DNA of 64,000 bases, from NCBI GenBank assembly GCA_019188255.1, contig JAETXT010000007.1:3162001-3226000 (forward strand), written 5' to 3'. Every line of letters begins with the position of its first letter. Positions within the stretch are counted from its first letter, which is position 1. The stretch comes from Verticillium longisporum. Lineage: Eukaryota > Ascomycota > Sordariomycetes > Glomerellales > Plectosphaerellaceae. Under the pieces are notes generated by a model that made no database searches, was not told where the DNA came from, and was given only the letters and a program-made list of their open reading frames with translations. Both the position numbers and the translations under genes were made by a program. Positions 23,253 to 35,166 of this stretch are shown piece after piece.

Positions 23253-24298
23253 ATGGACGCTGCTCTGGAGATCCTTGACCCTTTGGTCTTTGACAGGGCC
23301 TACGCCTACTTTCACCCAGCCGTAACGGCCCCTAACGCCACGGAGTCGCTGTCGTCGGCGGTCTACGAGTCGGCATGGGCACGCGACAACATCCTACGCC
23401 AGTGCACCTCGATCCTCCTGATCACACAGATTGGCGCCTCGCTACTGTATTTCATCTTCAGCGCATTCTCATACTACTTCGTATTCGACCGTCGCCTTGA
23501 GTACCACCCACGTTTTCTGAAGAACCAGGTGCGCCAGGAAATCGCATCGTCAATGTGGGCCGTGCCTTTCATCAACATTCTCACCCTGCCGTGGTTCCTG
23601 GGCGAAGTTCGTGGCAAGAGCTTCCTCTACAGCAATGTCAGCGACTACGGTTGGACATGGATGGCCATCTCGACAGTCCTGTTCATGATCTGGAACGACC
23701 TACTCATTTACTGGATTCACCGTCTCGAGCACCATCCCAGTGTGTACAAGTACATTCACAAACCTCATCACAAGTGGATCAGTGGGTTTGCTTCTCACGC
23801 TCATCGCATGCTGCAAAGTCTGACCTGTTTTAGTGCCCACGCCCTGGGCAGCTTTGGCCTTTCACCCTCTTGACGGCTATGTCCAATCTCTGCCGTATCA
23901 GTCAGTTCCTCTTCTGCAAAGTGCAGCCTGACCCGGCTTGACCCAGTACTGACCGTTCGACAAGCGCCTTTGTGTTCCTCTGTCCCGTGCAGAAGCACCT
24001 GTATCTGATTCTGTTCATCCTCGTCCAAATCTGGACCATCTTCATCCATGACGGTGACATGATTTCCGGCCACTGGCTCGAGAAGTACATCAACAGCCCT
24101 GCACATCACACGCTGCACCACCTGTACTTCAACGTCAACTACGGACAGTACTTCACATGGGCTGACAATGCGTTCGATTCGCACCGCGCGCCCCGTCCCG
24201 AACTGGATCCTCTACATGATGCTCTCAGGGTCATGCGTGAGAAGGGCCTCGTCGATGAGAAGGGCGAACCCATCCCTCAGAGGAAGAAGGACGATTAA
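23253..24298 (+). CDS. ERG3: C-5 sterol desaturase
   Basis: Membrane di-iron enzyme of the ER that introduces the C5-6 double bond in ergosterol synthesis, using oxygen and electrons from cytochrome b5. Three exons: 23253-23781, 23834-23900 and 23965-24298, giving 309 residues. The three histidine clusters of the fatty-acid-hydroxylase superfamily are present: HRLEHH, HKPHH, and HHTLHH near the C-terminus. HPLDGYVQSLPY in the small middle exon is a characteristic Erg3 piece. Hydrophobic segments lie at about residues 50-75, 110-125, 145-165 and 215-235. The length is slightly below yeast Erg3 (365 residues), mostly from a shorter N-terminus. Many filamentous fungi have two or three ERG3 paralogues; this could be any of them. 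Confidence 0.9.
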
Positions 24299-25033
24299 AA
24301 GGGCTTTCAACTGAGCACCGCGACGTTTCGAAAGACGGGATGACGTGACACGATCCTAGAGAGAGAGAGAGACAGACCGCGCGGAATAGCGGACACATGG
24401 TAATTCAGCATGCTGGCATGCCTCGGATCGACTTGTTCGATGGCTTGAGCCAGGCTCATACGGGGTTTACTACTTTTTAATACATGTTAATATGATACCC
24501 GACTTTGACAATGCCATTGAGGGAATAATGAATTGAAATACTCAAGCCAAGCAAGACCCCCCATTTTCTCTGCATGTGGTAATGACAGTTTGACGATGGA
24601 AGCGGAGCTGCTGTTTGTAACGGTACCGGGGCTGGCCCGTCACAAGCAAGGGCTCAATTAGTTGGGGTCGTGTTGGAGATCCAGGAAAGGTGGTACCGCA
24701 TTGACGAAATTGCCAGTGCAGGGCCAGGCTACGCACGGTCGGTGCAAAAAGTATGTACGTCATGTCATCGAATGTCAGTCGCGACCTGACTGACTACCTA
24801 CCTGCCTCACCTACCTGCCTCACCCACCTTTCTCGCTGCGTGCTTTCTACAGCCCAGTGGCTAGACTTCAACAGTTCAACATCACGGTGACTGGACTTGA
24901 CACGAGCAGGGGACTGGCGCAGATACGATTGTGCTGACAATGGAACTTTACCTGGCATAGGTCTACCCGGTCAGAGTCTAGTCCCACAGTCGTTTTGTTC
25001 ACTCGCACCCTTGTTGGCACAAACCCCGCCGCA
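24299..25033. other. intergenic region ERG3/Sac phosphatase
   Basis: 735 bp. Contains a short GA repeat near 24358-24372 and a tandem CTACCTGCCTCAC stretch at about 24795-24830. No gene seen; the two flanking genes are on the same strand. Confidence 0.5.
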
Positions 25034-28000
25034 ATGCCCGGCATCGCTCGCAAGGTCGTCATTTGCGCGGCGATCGACGGCCTCATCGTACAGCCTCTGT
25101 CCTCCAAAGGACAGCGCCCTGCGCAGCCCGTCCGCATTGGATATGGGGACGGCGCCATTTCCCCAGCGCCGCGGGATCAACTCCCTGATCTCACCAAGCC
25201 CAACACCTCGTTCGAGGCTTTTGGTGTTGTGGGTTTGTTGACATCGCAAGAGCTTCCCTCTCTGGAGCAGGCGTCTGACCTTTTCTCTCTCTCTCACAGG
25301 CCTCATTACCCTTTCAAAACTAAATTTCCTCATCACAATTACCCGTCGACACCAGGTCGCTCAAATTTTAGGATTTCCTATCTACGTTGTCACCGAGGTT
25401 GCGATCACGCCATGCGCCTCTCGTCAGGAAGCCGAGGATGCCGTTCATCGGACCTCCATGCAACTGCAGACCCGTACTGATGACACGGACACAGAGGACT
25501 CGGACGGCGATAGTACCATCGAGTTGATGGCCCACGCTGCCGATGAGGTCGACGATCAGACGCAGTCAGAGGGCTCCATCTCAGCAGGCGTTAAGAGCAC
25601 CGTCGCTGAAGACGTTATGAGTCGTAAGGGGGGCTATGGTCGATTCGCTCAGCGCTGGTTCAGCAGCTCCGGCTGGATGCAGGGCCAGAAACGCAACGCT
25701 GGCTGGAGCTACACGACGACCGAGTCGCCTCGAGCTTCGATGGACCAGCGACCGGACCTGGAGCCCCCGGCGGCATCGAAGGTGCCTCTGGAAGAAGAGG
25801 ACGACAGAGTCAACGAGGCAAAGGCATCATCTCTGCTTCCCAAATTGCTCCGAACCGCGCAGATCCTTTACGGGTCATCTAGGAGCTTCTTCTTCTCGTA
25901 CGACGTAGACATTACCAGGCACTGGGCGACTCGAGCACAATCTCCATCTGATGAGCTGCCGCTATACCGTCGCGTCGAACCTACATTCTTCTGGAACCGA
26001 AATACTTCTCAGCCGTTCATTGATTCCGGAAACGATGCGCTAGTTCTCCCACTCATGCAGGGGTTCGTCGGGCAGAGGGAGTTTATCATGGATAAAAGCC
26101 CACCGCAGCATGACGAAGACGCGAATGATGCACTGGAAATGTCAAACATGTCTGCTCTAACATCTCCGCCAGGGTCGCCGCCTGCAGAAGCGATCCGCGG
26201 CTCCCTGGATCTCCGAGGTTCGGAAAAGAAGTTCCTGATTACGGTGATTTCTCGGCGGTCCATCAAGAGAGCCGGCCTCCGATACCTGCGCCGCGGTGTT
26301 GATGAGGATGGCCATGTGGCCAACGCTGTTGAGACGGAGCAAATTCTGTCTAACTCTTCGTGGGATCAGAGTTCTAAAATTTATTCGTTCCTGCAGATCC
26401 GCGGCAGTATACCCCTATTCTTCACCCAGAGCCCCTACTCATTGAAACCTGCACCAGTCATACAACACTCCACAGAGGCAAATTTTGAAGCCTCCAAGAA
26501 GCACTTTGAGCGCCTCCACCGAGAATATGGTATGCTGCAAGTGGTCAACTTGGTGGAAAAACACAATGTTGAGGCTACAATCGGCAATGAATACCAGAAT
26601 ACTGTTGTAAAGCTGAACGAAACCGTCTTCAGCGATCATACTTCGCAAGTCCCGTTCGAATGGTTTGATTTCCACGCAGCCTGTCGTGGGATGAAGTTCG
26701 AAAACGTCAGCCTCCTGCTGGATGCCATGAGGACCAAGCTTGATGAGCTTGGGAGCACTGTCGAAAAGGATGGAGAGCTGTTCCTCCGTCAACGTGGAGT
26801 GCTTCGGACAAACTGCATGGACTGTCTCGACCGGACAAATGTTTGCCAGAGCTCCTTTGCAAAGTACATGCTGGAATCACAGCTGAAGGCTGAGGGATAC
26901 GATCTGAGCATGCAAGTAGACCAGCAATCCGCATGGTTCAACACGCTGTGGGCGGACAACGGAGACTCCGTGTCGAAGCAGTAGTAAGTCAAACTCCGCG
27001 AAAGCAACTGACACTCGTTGAACTGATGGTGCTCCAGCGCTTCTACGGCAGCCATGAAAGGTGACTACACACGGTACAAGACTCGGAACTACAGAGGAAT
27101 GCTCAATGATCTTGGCTTCTCATTGACAAGATTTTACAACGGGTAATCTTGTCTAAGGGCTATCTGGGAGATCTCGCTAACACAAGATGTAGCATGGTCA
27201 ATGACTATTTCAGTCAAGCTGCCATTGACTTCCTCCTTGGCAACGTTACTTCAATGGTCTTTCAAGAGTTCGAAGCTGAAATGATGACGAAAGATCCCGC
27301 CATGTCGATGCTCAAGATGCGTGAATCAGCTATCGAATTATGCCAGAAACGCGTCATCTCAGACCAGAAAGAGGACTTTGTTGGCGGGTGGGTCATGCTG
27401 AGCCCTCCAACGTCTGACGTTGTCAAGTCACAGACACCCTTCGAAGAAGTGATTCTCCTTCTTACAGATGCTGCCCTGTATCTCTGTCGCTTTGACTGGA
27501 AGCTTGACAAGGTATCGTCATTCGAACGCATCGACCTTGCGCATATCGTAGGTATTCGCTTCGGTACTTACATCACATCTACCGTTTCGCCTGGTCACAC
27601 CGACGAAAGCAAGAACATTGGGTTCGTGGTGTCATATCAGCCTGGAAAGACTGACATTCAACGCACAAATACTCGTACGCTTTCGAGCAACTTTGTCAAA
27701 CAACCTGGTCAGGCCGAAGAAGAGTCATCGGCCACGGTGGCGGTCGACGAGCCCGCGGCGCCCTCGGGGCTGATGGGACTGTTGTCCGGTCATCGACCCA
27801 AACCCCAAACGCCGACTCGAAAGCTTGCCTTCAAGGCGCCGTATTCGCAGTCGTCGGCCGCGGTGACGGGTGAAGGGCCACGTTTGAGCGAGACACAGCA
27901 GGTGGTTAGTATCTGTGCTGATGTCGAGAGACTGGCCTTCAAAGCGCAGCCTGGAAAGTACGTGCCTGGAACCAAGAGCATCATCGAGAGGGGTGACATC

Positions 28001-28081
28001 ATCTCATTGGAGGACGCACGAGCAAACACGACGATTTTAGACCAGCTGAGCCACTCTATTAAGAAGCTTGTTTGGGCGTAG
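25034..28081 (+). CDS. SacI-domain phosphoinositide phosphatase (Sac2/INPP5F type)
   Basis: Removes phosphate from membrane phosphoinositides. Four exons: 25034-25223, 25300-26983, 27038-27142 and 27193-28081, giving 955 residues. The Sac domain runs from about residue 60 to about 640. Its catalytic P-loop, RTNCMDCLDRTN, matches the CX5R(T/S) signature with both cysteine and arginine intact. Its approach, FFFSYDVDITR with FIWN-like FFWNRN, is typical. A linker of about 130 residues near the N-terminus is acidic and Ser-rich. The C-terminal part (residues about 660-780, containing DFVGGWVMLSP and LLLTDAALYLCRFDW) fits the hSac2 domain found in INPP5F, which is why I prefer that subgroup over Sac1. 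No C-terminal membrane anchors are present, which also argues against Sac1. Confidence 0.87.
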
Positions 28082-28250
28082 TGATAGTCGAGTGGTGGGG
28101 AAAGGGCGGTTAGAAAGCCTTGCTGGGAAGAATCATATCGACATGGCGATACGCATCATGGGACTCTGATGGGTCTTTCGTGGGATGACGTCAAGCGATG
28201 CTCTCCCCTTTCTGCTCATTGCTCGCTTCGCTTTTCTTTCTTTATTTTTT

Positions 28251-29480
28251 TCATGACCTTATAGCTCGATAGAGATGCAATTGATACCGCATGTTCTCGA
28301 GCGGGATGGGATAGGTCACTGACTCGGACAGGCGAAACCAAACTGAATCCTGAGAGTCAATCTTCTCCCAGTACCGGCCGCCCGTGCTTTGCGCTGATTC
28401 CCTCTGCTCCGGCTTCAAGAGGCAGTGATCCATTAGCCAGTGCATGGGATACTTCTTCGACTCTTTACCGACAGCGGCCTCAGAGTAGCTCCCCGGGCTA
28501 TCAAGAACAAGTAGGAGCGAGCCCGAGGGAACGGTAGCTGTGAGATTCATGAGAAAGGCCGTTGTCTTGCCGATGCCTCCTGTTGTGTAAAGCTCGTTGA
28601 GAGTGAACAGGAGCGTGACGAGAAGGGGGGTTCCGTCGCCATTCGCCGTTCCGAGTCGACCAGCAAGCTGGTTGCGGGACATGGTGAGCGCGTTATCATG
28701 GGTGAAGGCGGAGGAGAGAAGGCCCGGGTCGACGAGGGCCGCGTTGGTGGCCTTGGCAATGGCACCCGCGTACCTGGAGAGGGCTGGCAGGGTTGTGAGG
28801 CTCCCGTGCAGGGCCTCGACGACGGGACCCCAGGGCGCTGAGTCGACGAGGTCGATGGTCCCCGTCAGGGGTTCACCGTTGTCCTCAGGAGTTTTGGGCG
28901 CGTTGACCAAGTGGAGGTAGGCGGCGAAGGCGGCAATCTCGGCGGCGCCGCCGCCGAACGAAACCACTCTGAGGTTCTTCTTTGGACCTTCGGGGGCCCC
29001 TGAGACCTCGGCGTCCTCTGTAGACGCCTCCTCGACCGGCAGCATGAGGGCCTCGAGGTGCTCTGTGAGTCCGGTCAGCGCGGCGGCGTAGGCCAGGGCT
29101 CGGGTCGGACTCCAGCGAGCGGCGTAGGCGTCGAGGAGCGCGGGGCGGGCGTTGGAGAAGGCGGCGTCAAAGTCACGGGCGAAGAGGGCAGCTTTGATCT
29201 CCTGAAGCAGGGGTGTCAGGACGAAGGCGTCGCGGTCCTCCTCTGTTGCAGCGGCGACGAAAAGGTCGGCGAAGGTATTGCGGAAGATGTCCAGGATGCG
29301 CTGCTGCAGAACCAGGGGGAGTTCCGGAGTGGCGGGCTCCTCTTCTGGCGTCTCAACAGATGCTTTCTTGGGCTTCGTTGTCTTGGAGAGCTTCTTCTTT
29401 GTCCAGGAAGGCTTTTGACCTGAAGGCGCATTTTGCGATGGGTGGGATTTTTTGCCGGGCATGATGTTGATGCTGGCCAA
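28251..29480 (-). CDS. BMT6: 25S rRNA uridine-N3 methyltransferase
   Basis: Methylates a uridine of the large-subunit rRNA with S-adenosylmethionine, in the nucleolus. A single exon of 409 residues. The N-terminus is very basic (KKSHPSQ, WTKKKLSKTTKPKK), suiting nucleolar targeting. The SAM-binding loop is LRVVSFGGGAAEIAAFAAYL, followed by acidic IDLVDSAPWGPVVEAL. The C-terminal pieces KKYPMHWLMDHCLL, WFRLSESVTYPIPLENMRYQ and LYRAI are typical of the fungal Bmt6 family. Two starts are possible: the ATG at 29480 (MASINIM) or the one six codons on (MPGKKSH), which resembles other family members more. The gene runs toward the Sac phosphatase, with 169 bp between stops. Confidence 0.83.
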   Translation of the reverse strand: MASINIMPGKKSHPSQNAPSGQKPSWTKKKLSKTTKPKKASVETPEEEPATPELPLVLQQRILDIFRNTFADLFVAAATEEDRDAFVLTPLLQEIKAALFARDFDAAFSNARPALLDAYAARWSPTRALAYAAALTGLTEHLEALMLPVEEASTEDAEVSGAPEGPKKNLRVVSFGGGAAEIAAFAAYLHLVNAPKTPEDNGEPLTGTIDLVDSAPWGPVVEALHGSLTTLPALSRYAGAIAKATNAALVDPGLLSSAFTHDNALTMSRNQLAGRLGTANGDGTPLLVTLLFTLNELYTTGGIGKTTAFLMNLTATVPSGSLLLVLDSPGSYSEAAVGKESKKYPMHWLMDHCLLKPEQRESAQSTGGRYWEKIDSQDSVWFRLSESVTYPIPLENMRYQLHLYRAIRS

Positions 29481-31442
29481 GAGAATGCTTAGGTATCTTC
29501 TTATGTGAACAACTGAAGGAACTCTGAAATAATTTGGATTTTGACTTGATTCATTCGGTGCAGGATCAGACAGTCATTGTTGAAGATCCTGTAAGAAGAT
29601 CACAAATTTACTGGTCGGGGTGAGGCATTGTGGGATACTTCTACTGCAGGCTACAGCGTGGTTTGTATGGTATACGGCAGGCCTCTAGTACATTGTGCAT
29701 CAGTCAGACGCCGTGCCTACCTTACCCTCAAAATCAGACCAGTTTACTGAGCCCAGCAGCCGAAAATCCGTTGTACAAGCATATAAACATGTTGCCGAAT
29801 CCGCCTGAAAGTATCATCCAAATGTCACAGGATCTCGGGCCTTGGACGCCTTCTCCCCACCAGGCTCGGTCGGGTTGGGTGATTCGCTGGGCTAAATAGA
29901 CGTGTTCAACTCGAGAGTCTTCACCGAAGGACCCGCCTTTCGGACAGACTCGCAAATCCCATTCGCGCGGTTAAATTATCCGCCGAGTGTGGCTAATTCA
30001 CTCAACAAACAAATGGGCTTGGGGCCAGACCTGGCTGAAGCCATCGTGAGGTGAGGTTGCTCGGCGTGTGGACGGAAATGTGAGCGAGCGGAAGAGTCCC
30101 GGCACATGCGCCGCAGTGAGGACGTCCCGAAAGCACGCACAGGATCTACAGGGGTCCTAGCAGCGAAATGTGCTTCCCCCCTGGTGACCCTCGCCTCCGA
30201 TGTCGAAGCGATAGCCTATCGAAAAAGCCAGCCCTGTGATGCGACGATATCCGCGGACGAACTGGCCTGGCACTGCCCATATCTACGGGCGGGATGCCAC
30301 TCACGTAGGACGTCAAAGAATCGCCGCAGAATTCTCTTCACACATTTAGACCCCCTACCCCCCAGCTCGTCATTTTTTCTGCTTGACTCTGCAGATGACG
30401 TACTGTCTAGGCCTTTCGTTCATCGGCTGTCGATACCTTGATGGAGCCTCTGCGGAGTTACCACAGCACATATAACTGTACCAACTCTCAAGGTGGTGGA
30501 ACAGTGAAGAAGATCTGGCACTGACTCGAAAAAAGGAGCGATGACATAGCTCGAACCGCCGACAGCGGGGAAGAGTGGCACTGGTATGGGCCGGACACCG
30601 GACACGCTGGACCTAGGTGGGGGTTTCGCTGCTTGCCGTTCACGTTTCGGCGGCCTACTCACTGGCTGGTTGCTGAGTGAGCTAGCTCCCTTGTTGGCCA
30701 CCCGGTAAGGTCGGTGACGCGAGGACAAATCGCCGTGGAGTTGGTGTGTACGCGGAATGCCGCCTCGAGTGCATAGCATCAATTTTGTTTCCTCGACATC
30801 ATATCGACGACGGTCAATCGACCTCAGAGATGGCCAATGGTGTCGTTATCACACGAGGCTGGTGTGCAAGATGGCCAGAGAAGAGGTAGATAACAACAGG
30901 AGATGTGACGGAAATGTCAGTCCCGTCGCGGGCGGCTGGCGGGCATCGCGGAAAAGACGCACCCAAGATGGCGAGGTGGATGAGCTCTGTTCGACGGCAT
31001 TTCACGTCGAGTGGATGATATGATAGCGCCGGCCCCACCAGTCCGAGACGGCCTCAGCGTCTCGAAATACGTGTTGAGGGATGGAGGGGGGGCGCAAAAT
31101 GTGCAAGTAAAAGAGATGGGTGAATGAGGAGTCAGCTAGCCAGCCAAGCCAGCTTTGTCACCGTAACGTGCTTCGGAGGGTGATCATGTCGCTCGCTCGC
31201 GCTCTGCTCTTCCCGGCAGGCGTTGCCCAGTGGGCAGTGGCACTGCAACCCCACCATCATTCTGCCCCTCCTCCACCCCTCCACCCCTCCTTCCCAACCT
31301 ATCCACGGCCCAGCTAAATATCCTTCCAACCTACCCGCGTAATCTCTCATCATCTTTCCTGCATCACCAATTCTTCCGTGAAGTAACATTTTTCCCCTTT
31401 GAAGCTTCATTTTTCGAGGCTCTCTAGAAGAATACCGCAATC
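29481..31442. other. divergent intergenic region BMT6/transketolase
   Basis: 1.96 kb with no convincing gene. The 120 bases before the transketolase start (about 31250-31430) are strongly pyrimidine-rich on the plus strand (CCTCCACCCCTCC-type), as in many highly expressed fungal promoters. Confidence 0.5.
31255..31442 (+). promoter_or_regulatory. pyrimidine-rich core promoter and leader of transketolase
   Basis: CT-rich blocks at about 31260-31300 and 31340-31420 lie directly before the ATG at 31443. Such tracts mark transcription starts of strongly expressed filamentous-fungal genes. This is inference from composition only. Confidence 0.35.
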
Positions 31443-33909
31443 ATGGGCTACACCGATCAAGACTGGAAGGCGATCAACACGATCCGCACGCTCGCCGTAA
31501 GTTCCTCCCCCTCTCAACTCAACCCCGCCATCCTCGATGCCCCGCCGTCGTCACACATCGTCACCGCGCGGTCCCTTGTGTGGTGCCGACCAGAGCATCA
31601 CAACGAACCTGGCAACGCTCAATTCCTCCACGCGGCCCTCCAAATACTGATGTGAATTCGCCTCAAGGTCGATGCCACCTTCAACAGCAACTCGGGCCAC
31701 CCCGGCGCGCCCATGTAAGTTTCTCCGTCGACATTCCTCCACAACTCGCTGAACAAGCATCACTGACAAGGTTCTTCACAGGGGTATGGCGCCTGTTGCC
31801 CACGTCCTGTGGAAGAACATCATGAAGTTCAACCCCAAGAACCCCAAGTGGCTCAACAGGGATCGCTTCGTTCTCTCGTATGCCGCTCCTGCCATCACTC
31901 CTCCATCGGGCCTCCTCTAACTTCCTGCCTCCAGCAACGGCCACGGTTGCATGCTCCAGTACGCGCTTCTTCACCTCTTCGACTTCGGTCTGACCATCGA
32001 CGACCTGAAGGCCTTCCGCGTAAGTAATCTCGTTCGACCATCCCATCGCTGCTGCACCACACACTCACACCTGGCTTCAGTCCGTCGACAGCATTACGCC
32101 CGGCCACCCCGAGGCGCACGACACCCCCGGTGTTGAGGTCACCACTGGCCCTCTCGGCCAGGGTATTTGCAATGCCGTTGGCCTGGCCATGGCCCAAGCC
32201 CACACTGCTGCCACGTTCAACAAGGAAGGCTTCACCCTGGTTGACAATTACACTTACTGCTTCCTTGGTGACGGCTGTCTGATGGAGGGTGTCTCTGGCG
32301 AGGCCTCTTCCCTCGCTGGTCACCTCCAGCTCGGCAACCTCATTGCCGTCTGGGACGACAACCACATTTCCATCGACGGTGACACCAACGTCGCCTTCAC
32401 CGAGGACGTCATCAAGAGGTACGAGGCGTACGGCTGGCACGTCGTCTCCGTCTCTGACGGTGACAACGACCTCGAGGGCATCGAGGCCGCCTTCAAGAAG
32501 TGCCAGGAGGTCAAGGACAAGCCTTCCTTGATCGCTCTGAGGACCACTATCGGCTTCGGCTCCAAGCAGCAGGGCACCCACGGTGTCCACGGCTCTCCCC
32601 TCAAGGCCGACGACATCAAGCAGCTCAAGGAGAAGTTCGGCTTCAACCCCGACGAGAGCTTCGCCGTCCCCCAGGAGGTCTACGATGCCTACAACAAGCA
32701 CGCTGCCGAGGGTGCCGCCGCCGAGGAGGAGTGGAACAAGCTCTTTGCCAAGTACGGTGAGAAGTTCTCTGCCGAGCACGCCGACCTCACCCGCCGCCTC
32801 ACTGGCGACCTCCCCGAGGGCTGGGAAAAGAGCCTGCCTGTGTACACCCCCGCCGATGCTGCTGTTGCCTCTCGTAAGCTTTCTGAGATCGTTCTCTCCA
32901 AGGTTGAGGGCGTTCTCCCTGAGCTTGTCGGTGGCTCTGCCGATTTGACCGGCTCCAACCTGACCAGGTGGAAGGAGGCCGTCGACTTCCAGGCTCCTCA
33001 GACCAAGCTCGGTGACTATGCCGGCCGCTACATCCGCTATGGTGTCCGCGAGCACGGCATGGGTGCCATCATGAACGGTCTTGCCGCCTACGGCACCATC
33101 TTGCCCTATGGCGGTACCTTCCTCAACTTCGTCTCGTACGCTGCCGGTGCCATCCGTCTCTCTGCTCTGTCCCAGGTCCGCGCCATCTGGGTCGCCACCC
33201 ACGACTCGATCGGTCTCGGTGAGGACGGTCCCACTCACCAGCCTATTGAGACTCTTGCCCACTTCCGTGCTCTCCCCAACTGCATGGTCTGGCGCCCTGC
33301 CGACGGCAACGAGACCAGCGCTGCCTACTACGTCGCCCTCACCTCCAAGCACACGCCTAGCATTATTGCCCTGTCGCGCCAGAACCTGCCCCAGCTCGAG
33401 GGCTCCGTCCTGGAGAAGTCTGTCAAGGGTGGATACGTCCTGCACGAGGAGGAGGGTGCCGATGTCACCCTGGTCTCGACCGGTTCCGAGGTTTGCATCT
33501 GTGTTGATGCCGTCAAGGAGCTCAAGGAGAAGCACAACATCAAGGCTCGTGTCGTTTCCATTCCTTGCTTCGAGGTCTTCGATGCGCAGTCCAAGGAGTA
33601 CCGCCTCAGCGTCCTGCCCGACGGCATCCCCTCTCTGTCCGTTGAGGTCATGAGCACCATGGGCTGGGAGCGCTACACGCACGAGCAGTTCGGTCTCAAC
33701 CGCTTCGGTGCCTCCGGCGCTTACAAGGACGTCTACAAGGTACGTTATCGTCTCTGTGTTGCTGCGTTTTTCGGAACTAACAACCGCTCTAGAAGTTCGA
33801 GTTCACTCCCGAGGGCATCGCCAAGCGCGCAGTCGCCACCGTTGACTTCTGGAAGGACGTTCCCAACATCCGCTCCCCCATCAACCGTGCGTTCCAGCAG
33901 CTCATCTAA
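31443..33909 (+). CDS. TKL1: transketolase
   Basis: Thiamine-diphosphate enzyme of the non-oxidative pentose phosphate pathway, moving two-carbon units between sugar phosphates in the cytosol. Six exons: 31443-31496, 31668-31714, 31782-31877, 31935-32019, 32081-33739 and 33793-33909, giving 685 residues, the usual size. Motifs in order are [46 protein letters not shown], the ThDP/metal motif [20 protein letters not shown]...DDN, and the transketolase signature region [17 protein letters not shown]. The pyrimidine domain follows with [15 protein letters not shown]. The first intron (171 bp) ends in an unusual AAG acceptor, supported by the phase-0 junction TLA-VDATF. Codon use is strongly biased to C-ending codons, as expected for high expression. 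Confidence 0.94.
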
Positions 33910-34290
33910 GCAATTGATTTGGGAAAGGATAAGGATACCAAGCGTTCAGAAAACCGAGACATGTGCTTTGATGATGCCACGTTGGACGGGAATCGGGTAG
34001 ATGACTTTTTTATATTTGGAGATAGAGGAACTGAAATGAAAATGATGGTTTAGCAAGCTCATAACGTGCATTGGTCATTGGGGCGTGATTCATGTATTTC
34101 CATTAACTGTCGTGATGGTCATCTAATCGTCCAATTCATCCGGACTGTCTGCAACAAACAGACCCCCAAGTAGCTTTCCAAGGCAGTCAAGGAGGTATGG
34201 TGGCCATCCTGTCGCATTTCGTCCTTGTTTCTTCCTGTCTCCAGATGCGCGCGCGCACGCGCGCAAGCCCGCCAAGCTCAACATGGCATG
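33910..34290. other. convergent intergenic region
   Basis: About 380 bp between the transketolase stop and the stop of the opposing unknown gene. Contains a CG-alternating stretch near 34247-34265. No gene seen. Confidence 0.5.
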
Positions 34291-35166
34291 TCAGCCACTT
34301 TCGTCGCTGTCGTAGCGCCTGTTCTCCTCGACGGTCCACTCGCGCTGGACTTCCCTCGCGACGCGCTCCAGTCGGACGGCTGCGCGGCGGGCCTCGAGCG
34401 CCTCCTCGGCCGTGCCGGCCACGACGAGGCCTATGAGCATGGGCGCCGCGTCGGTGGCGGGGGTCTCGAGATCGTCCTGCGCGCTGCGACGGTGAGGCGC
34501 TGTCTGTTTCCTCTTGGCGGGGGGCGTAGTTGCTGCTGCTGCTGCTGGTGGTGGTGCGCGGCCCGAGTCGCGAGTGTGTGGCCTGCTTCGCGGGGCTGAG
34601 ACACCGTTGGGACGGGATGAGGTCGTGGCGGCGGCGGTGGTGGGGTCGGCGCCGGAGCTGGAGCCGGCGCTCGAGAGGGTGGCGGCGGCGAGGAGGTCTG
34701 TCGGGGGCGCGAGGGCGGAATGGGCCAATGTGGAGGGGAACGGGTCGGCGGCGGCGGCGACGGCGGCGGGGTTCAGGGAGGAGGAGGTTGCGGGTGGCCC
34801 TGTGACGACGCCGCCGCTGCCGTTGGACGGGGAGCCGGCGCGACGGGGGGATGTCGCCGAGGAGGAGGGTATGCGTGCGGCGGTGGGGGCGTGCGCGGAG
34901 GAGGAGGAGGACAGGGCGGCGGCGGCGGCTGGGTCGAGGTAGGAGGTCAGGACGACGGGGGCGCCGGGGCCGTGCTCGACCATGAGGCGCTGGGGGTGGC
35001 CCAGCGCGAGGCGATGGGCGGCGGCATGGGCGGTCAGGGAGGTTGTCGCGAGGGAGGTCAGGGCTTCGAGCTGGGTGTCTGAGCGGGCGGATGTGAGGAT
35101 CGGGTGAAGGTTGCGGTCGGAGAGGTGGAGGGAGAGTGTGGGATGCTGCGAGGGTAGAGAGGTCAT
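34291..35166 (-). CDS. conserved protein of unknown function
   Basis: A single-exon frame of 291 residues starting MTSLPSQHPTLSLHLSDRNL. The N-terminal 80 residues (LTSLATTSLTAHAAAHRLAL, PQRLMVEHGPGAPVVLTSYL) and the C-terminal 60 (APMLIGLVVAGTAEEALEAR, REVQREWTVEE) look structured. The middle is Ala/Ser/Pro-rich and low in complexity. No signal peptide, membrane helix or known catalytic motif was recognised. The region is very GC-rich, so several overlapping open frames exist. I preferred this one because its ends are not low-complexity and begin with a good ATG. I recall similar N-termini in uncharacterised Sordariomycete proteins, but that is memory, not a search result. The frame is open further upstream to 35235. 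Confidence 0.6.
   Translation of the reverse strand: MTSLPSQHPTLSLHLSDRNLHPILTSARSDTQLEALTSLATTSLTAHAAAHRLALGHPQRLMVEHGPGAPVVLTSYLDPAAAAALSSSSSAHAPTAARIPSSSATSPRRAGSPSNGSGGVVTGPPATSSSLNPAAVAAAADPFPSTLAHSALAPPTDLLAAATLSSAGSSSGADPTTAAATTSSRPNGVSAPRSRPHTRDSGRAPPPAAAAATTPPAKRKQTAPHRRSAQDDLETPATDAAPMLIGLVVAGTAEEALEARRAAVRLERVAREVQREWTVEENRRYDSDESG

Noticed and set aside
31895..33682. Very long antisense open frame (595 codons) over transketolase
   Set aside because: The sense strand is a clear transketolase with biased C-ending codons, which leave the opposite strand open by chance. The antisense protein shows no domain.
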